Source of the DNA: Aphanothece hegewaldii CCALA 016
GTDB taxonomy: Bacteria > Cyanobacteriota > Cyanobacteriia > Cyanobacteriales > Microcystaceae
DNA length: 36,745 nucleotides
Assembly (NCBI RefSeq): GCF_003007785.1
Contig: NZ_PXOH01000040.1
Coordinates: forward strand, 1 to 36,745
Direction: 5' to 3'
Position 1 is the stretch's first letter; each line of letters begins with the position of its first letter. Position numbers and translations under genes: made by a program. The notes below the pieces were generated by a model. That model worked only from the letters and a program-made list of their open reading frames with translations, did not search any database and had not been told where the DNA came from. Of this stretch, positions 34,338 to 36,745 are shown piece after piece.

Positions 34338-34585
34338 GTTACTAATTTTATGGACAAATATCCACTTAATCAGCTTCGTGCATTTTTAGGTACACTGGGT
34401 GAACTACACACCTCACTACCGAGTCTTGTTGACAAAGCAACGAATCTCCGACTACTTTTAGATTTAAAGGAGGTCAATGTCCTTTATAAGTTAGCTTGCC
34501 TATTTAATTAGGTGCGCTCTTAATAATCTAACATAAGTGTCTAGAAGTGAACGTATGTGTCTATATTTCTCACAAAACTTGACTA
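34338..34585 (+). repeat. Structured dispersed repeat, copy 3 (shortened)
   Basis: This 248-bp copy between the cyclase and DUF3120 genes is flanked by TA (34336-34337, 34586-34587). Its 5' part is closely like copy 1 (GTTACTAATTTTATGGACAAATAT). P1-like hairpin 34397-34412 has GG-TG/CA-CC around AACTACA. AGTC 34422-34425/GACT 34450-34453 encloses TTGTTG 34426-34431/CAACGA 34438-34443, a different stem sequence from copies 1 and 2 with pairing kept. The GTCAAC/GTTGAC stem is missing, replaced by a short AGGA/TCCT hairpin, so about 70-80 bases were lost. The 3' end AAAACTTGACTA matches the family. The rest of this 385-base gap shows nothing else. Confidence 0.75.
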
Positions 34586-34615
34586 TACGGATTTTTTAAA
34601 ATCAACTGTAAACCT

Positions 34616-35341
34616 TTAGGCAAAAGAAGCAACTAGCCAAAATAAACCATCTACTAAAATTGTACTCAATACTGCTCCACTGAATGCCCACCAGCTATAT
34701 TTAGAGCTTTGTAGTGCGGCTAAACCAACCCACAGCAAAATATTAATAATAATAAACGCCCAAGTGATGCCCCAAAATGTCTGCATTTGTGCGATCGCAT
34801 TTTGAAAAATTGTACCAGCCATTTGGGGTTCTACCTGCATAATCTCCCGCCAATATGGAATCAAATGTACTAAATAAAAATAGACATCTGTCATTGCGGT
34901 ACCAAACAGAGAACCTAAATAAAATAAATTTCCCACTTTCCCCCAACCTTTGGTTAGTCCCCAAATAGCAAAGGGTAAACCAATAGCTTCGATGGGTAAA
35001 TGTATTAAAGGTTCTGTGCGAAACCATCCCCAATAAATTGATCCTGCTAACCAACTCCAACTAAAACCTAAAATCATATCCCCTATAATTTGCGTTTTAG
35101 GGCGGTTAATTAGGGTCATGCCAGAAACTACCCACACAGCCGTTAAACCTAGGCTTAAAAGGGGATAAAACCGGACTAGAGGGGCTTGAAAGAAGACGGG
35201 TATCGACACTAAAAAACAAGCAGAAAGGAAAACGAGCCATTTTTTTCCTGCTTCAGTACGCCAATATGAGTTTTTTAATCGGTTTTTTAGTTCGGAAAGA
35301 GGAGAAAGGGGAACGTTGGGGGATAATGGTTGATTAATCAA
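34616..35341 (-). CDS. DUF3120 family integral membrane protein
   Basis: This 241-residue polytopic protein belongs to a family conserved in cyanobacteria whose function is not known. About six or seven hydrophobic segments follow a short polar N-terminus: WLVFLSACFLVSIPVFF, YPLLSLGLTAVWVVSG, ILGFSWSWLAGSIYWGWF, IGLPFAIWGLTKG, LFYLGSLFGTAMTDVYFYLV, WAFIIINILLWVGLA and AVLSTILVDGLFWLVA. The conserved block GSIYWGWFRTEPLIHLPIEAIGLP lies between helices. Translation probably starts at TTG 35341; no ATG is available until well inside the protein. No informative neighbours. Confidence 0.8.
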   Translation of the reverse strand: MINQPLSPNVPLSPLSELKNRLKNSYWRTEAGKKWLVFLSACFLVSIPVFFQAPLVRFYPLLSLGLTAVWVVSGMTLINRPKTQIIGDMILGFSWSWLAGSIYWGWFRTEPLIHLPIEAIGLPFAIWGLTKGWGKVGNLFYLGSLFGTAMTDVYFYLVHLIPYWREIMQVEPQMAGTIFQNAIAQMQTFWGITWAFIIINILLWVGLAALQSSKYSWWAFSGAVLSTILVDGLFWLVASFA

Positions 35342-35499
35342 AATTTTTAATATTTGTTACAAAACTTTATTTATATTAAGATACTACATATTTCGTATCA
35401 ATGTTTCTACTATATCCCCCCCTAGGGCATTTGTGCAAGCTGTGGGAACAAAAATCCAGTAGACTTTTCTCAAAGAATATAGAACAATCGTGAAAAATC

Positions 35500-36453
35500 A
35501 TGAGCAAACAAGGGATTAATTTTGGCGTGGGAGTCATACTGGGGTTGAGTGTACCGCTATTGTTGAATCAATTAGCAACCGCCCAAACCGCAACAACCGT
35601 TCAAGATATCCCCATTTCTCAATACAATGGATGGCAGGCTTTTTTCTTAGGGATAGTTCAGGGAATTACGGAATTTTTACCCATCAGTAGTACGGCTCAT
35701 TTGAAGGTTATTCCGGTGGTTTTAGGTTGGGGTGATCCAGGTGTAACTTATACAGCGATTATTCAGTTAGGGAGTATTGCTGCTGTGATTTGGTATTTCT
35801 GGAAGGATTTAGCACAGATTACTAAAGGGATGTTTAAAGCAGTTCGTCGTAAGGATTATTATTCTTTAGAGTTTCGTCTAGCGATGGGTATTATTTTAGG
35901 AACACTGCCGATTTTATTTTTTGGTGTTCTTTTAAAGTTATTAGTTCAAGATATCGATCATTCGGCGTTGCGGAGTATGACGGTGATTGGTTGTGCTTCG
36001 ATCGTGATGTCTTTGTTATTAGCTTTAGCGGAAAAAATGGGGACTCATAAACGAGGTTATGAGAATTTAAAAATTCAAGATGGTATTTTTATGGGATTAG
36101 CTCAAGCTTTAGCATTAGTTCCAGGTGTTTCTCGTTCGGGTTCAACCATGACGGCGGGATTATTTGTTGATTTAGAACGTTCGACGGCGGCTCGATTTTC
36201 TTTTTTATTGGGCATTCCTGCTATTACTTTAGCGGGACTGGTGGAATTAAAAGATGTTGTTGATCAAACAATTAGTCAAACTGCAATTTTTCCCCTTGTT
36301 GTTGGGGTGATTTCTTCGGCTGTCTTTTCTTATTTAGCGATCGCTGGTTTGATTCGTTTTCTACAAAAGCAGAGTAACTGGGTTTTTGTTTTCTATCGTC
36401 TTTTCTTTGGTATTGCGATTTTATTGGGTGTGATGATGGGTAAATTATCTTAG
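35500..36453 (+). CDS. uppP: Undecaprenyl-diphosphatase UppP (BacA)
   Basis: This integral membrane enzyme dephosphorylates undecaprenyl diphosphate to recycle the lipid carrier for peptidoglycan and surface polysaccharide; overproduction gives bacitracin resistance in other bacteria. The 317-residue protein contains both signature motifs: GIVQGITEFLPISSTAHL (about 50-67, with the catalytic Glu) and ALVPGVSRSGSTMTAGLF (about 205-222). It has multiple membrane helices. It carries an N-terminal extension with its own hydrophobic segment (VGVILGLSVPLLLNQLA), absent from the E. coli enzyme and resembling a signal sequence, a feature I associate with cyanobacterial members. ATG 35500 is the clear start. 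Confidence 0.95.
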   Translation: MSKQGINFGVGVILGLSVPLLLNQLATAQTATTVQDIPISQYNGWQAFFLGIVQGITEFLPISSTAHLKVIPVVLGWGDPGVTYTAIIQLGSIAAVIWYFWKDLAQITKGMFKAVRRKDYYSLEFRLAMGIILGTLPILFFGVLLKLLVQDIDHSALRSMTVIGCASIVMSLLLALAEKMGTHKRGYENLKIQDGIFMGLAQALALVPGVSRSGSTMTAGLFVDLERSTAARFSFLLGIPAITLAGLVELKDVVDQTISQTAIFPLVVGVISSAVFSYLAIAGLIRFLQKQSNWVFVFYRLFFGIAILLGVMMGKLS

Positions 36454-36608
36454 GGTTGCTAGTTTCATTACACCGCTTGGTGATTTAAAGAAAAAGCGAT
36501 CGTCTTTAAGTATTGTAATTTATCTCAAGCTGGACTTTGATGCGACATTTGTTATTGCTCACCGATTATACTGACTATGGCTGGTTATGAAACAAACAAG
36601 CATTGTTA

Positions 36609-36745
36609 TTATTCTTCAACTGGAGCATCATCAATAATAACGTCTTGATCTTCTGCTTCTACATTAAACCCTCTTCTGTCACTTGAGGATAGAAAATTAA
36701 TTAACCTGTCAAAAAATGGAAAGGAGACCGTCCTGAGAAACAAAG
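36609..36745 (-). CDS. C-terminal end of an unidentified protein (partial)
   Basis: On the minus strand an open frame enters from beyond the window and ends at a TAA (36609-36611). The last 45 residues read FLRTVSFPFFDRLINFLSSS, then DRRGFNVEAEDQDVIIDDAP and VEE. The strongly acidic tail with basic/hydrophobic lead-in looks like a genuine protein end. It converges on uppP with about 155 bases between. The family is not recognised from this fragment. Confidence 0.5.
   Translation of the reverse strand, partial: LFLRTVSFPFFDRLINFLSSSDRRGFNVEAEDQDVIIDDAPVEE

Noticed and set aside
1..36745. CRISPR arrays, rRNA or tRNA genes
   Set aside because: No regularly spaced identical repeats and no T-loop-like GTTCGANTC sequence in a cloverleaf context were found by eye.

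Overview
The window looks like chromosomal DNA of a low-GC unicellular cyanobacterium. It carries photosystem I genes (psaF-psaJ), a tandem-BMC carboxysome shell protein (CcmP type), the circadian input protein LdpA, a cyAbrB regulator, the ARC6/ZipN division protein, glycogen synthesis (glgC) and photorespiratory glycolate dehydrogenase. The HIP1 octamer GCGATCGC is scattered throughout. The closest genus cannot be fixed from the sequence alone; relatives of Cyanobacterium/Geminocystis or similar Chroococcales are a guess.

Layout. 1-1150: remains of an NAD(P)-binding short-chain dehydrogenase gene, cut by a 320-bp insertion and further damaged. 1263-5337: gpmI-secG, a secreted matrixin-like protease, and convergent glgC. 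5468-9849: a secreted Gly-rich collagen-like protein, then (minus strand) ldpA followed by a Ycf45-type AAA/R3H protein. 9973-13510: an accessory island with a type II restriction-modification system (C and R on plus, M convergent on minus, C-boxes at both ends) next to a RecD/Dda-like helicase. 13586-15384: a PadR regulator with twin palindromic operators, a small secreted protein and ccmP. 15528-20417: mutL, a non-canonical transketolase and an adenosine-deaminase-like protein with altered active-site residues. 21136-24293: cyAbrB, glcD, psaF, psaJ. 24452-30419: a membrane GTPase, a CbiG-CobJ fusion for cobalamin synthesis, a DUF1815 protein and pdhA. 31052-36453: zipN/ftn2, an FHA-adenylate cyclase, a DUF3120 membrane protein and uppP. 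The 3' end of an unidentified minus-strand gene closes the window.

The most unusual content is a dispersed, apparently structured repeat of about 250-330 bp. It occurs three times, always in plus orientation (558-875, 30645-30973, 34338-34585). The copies differ in sequence but share both ends and several hairpins whose stems change in a compensating way, which points to selection on an RNA or single-stranded DNA fold. Copy 1 sits inside the broken dehydrogenase gene, so its borders can be read almost to the base. It encodes no protein and lacks clear terminal inverted repeats. It may be a non-autonomous element of the IS200/IS605-IscB (HEARO/omega-RNA) kind or a new class of mobile structured RNA; the sequence alone does not decide.

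The second notable system is the restriction-modification island. A tandem C-box overlaps the promoter of a near-leaderless controller gene, and an almost identical half-box (one mismatch in 13) overlaps the predicted methyltransferase promoter. This suggests one controller protein times both the nuclease and the methylase, as in the Esp1396I arrangement.
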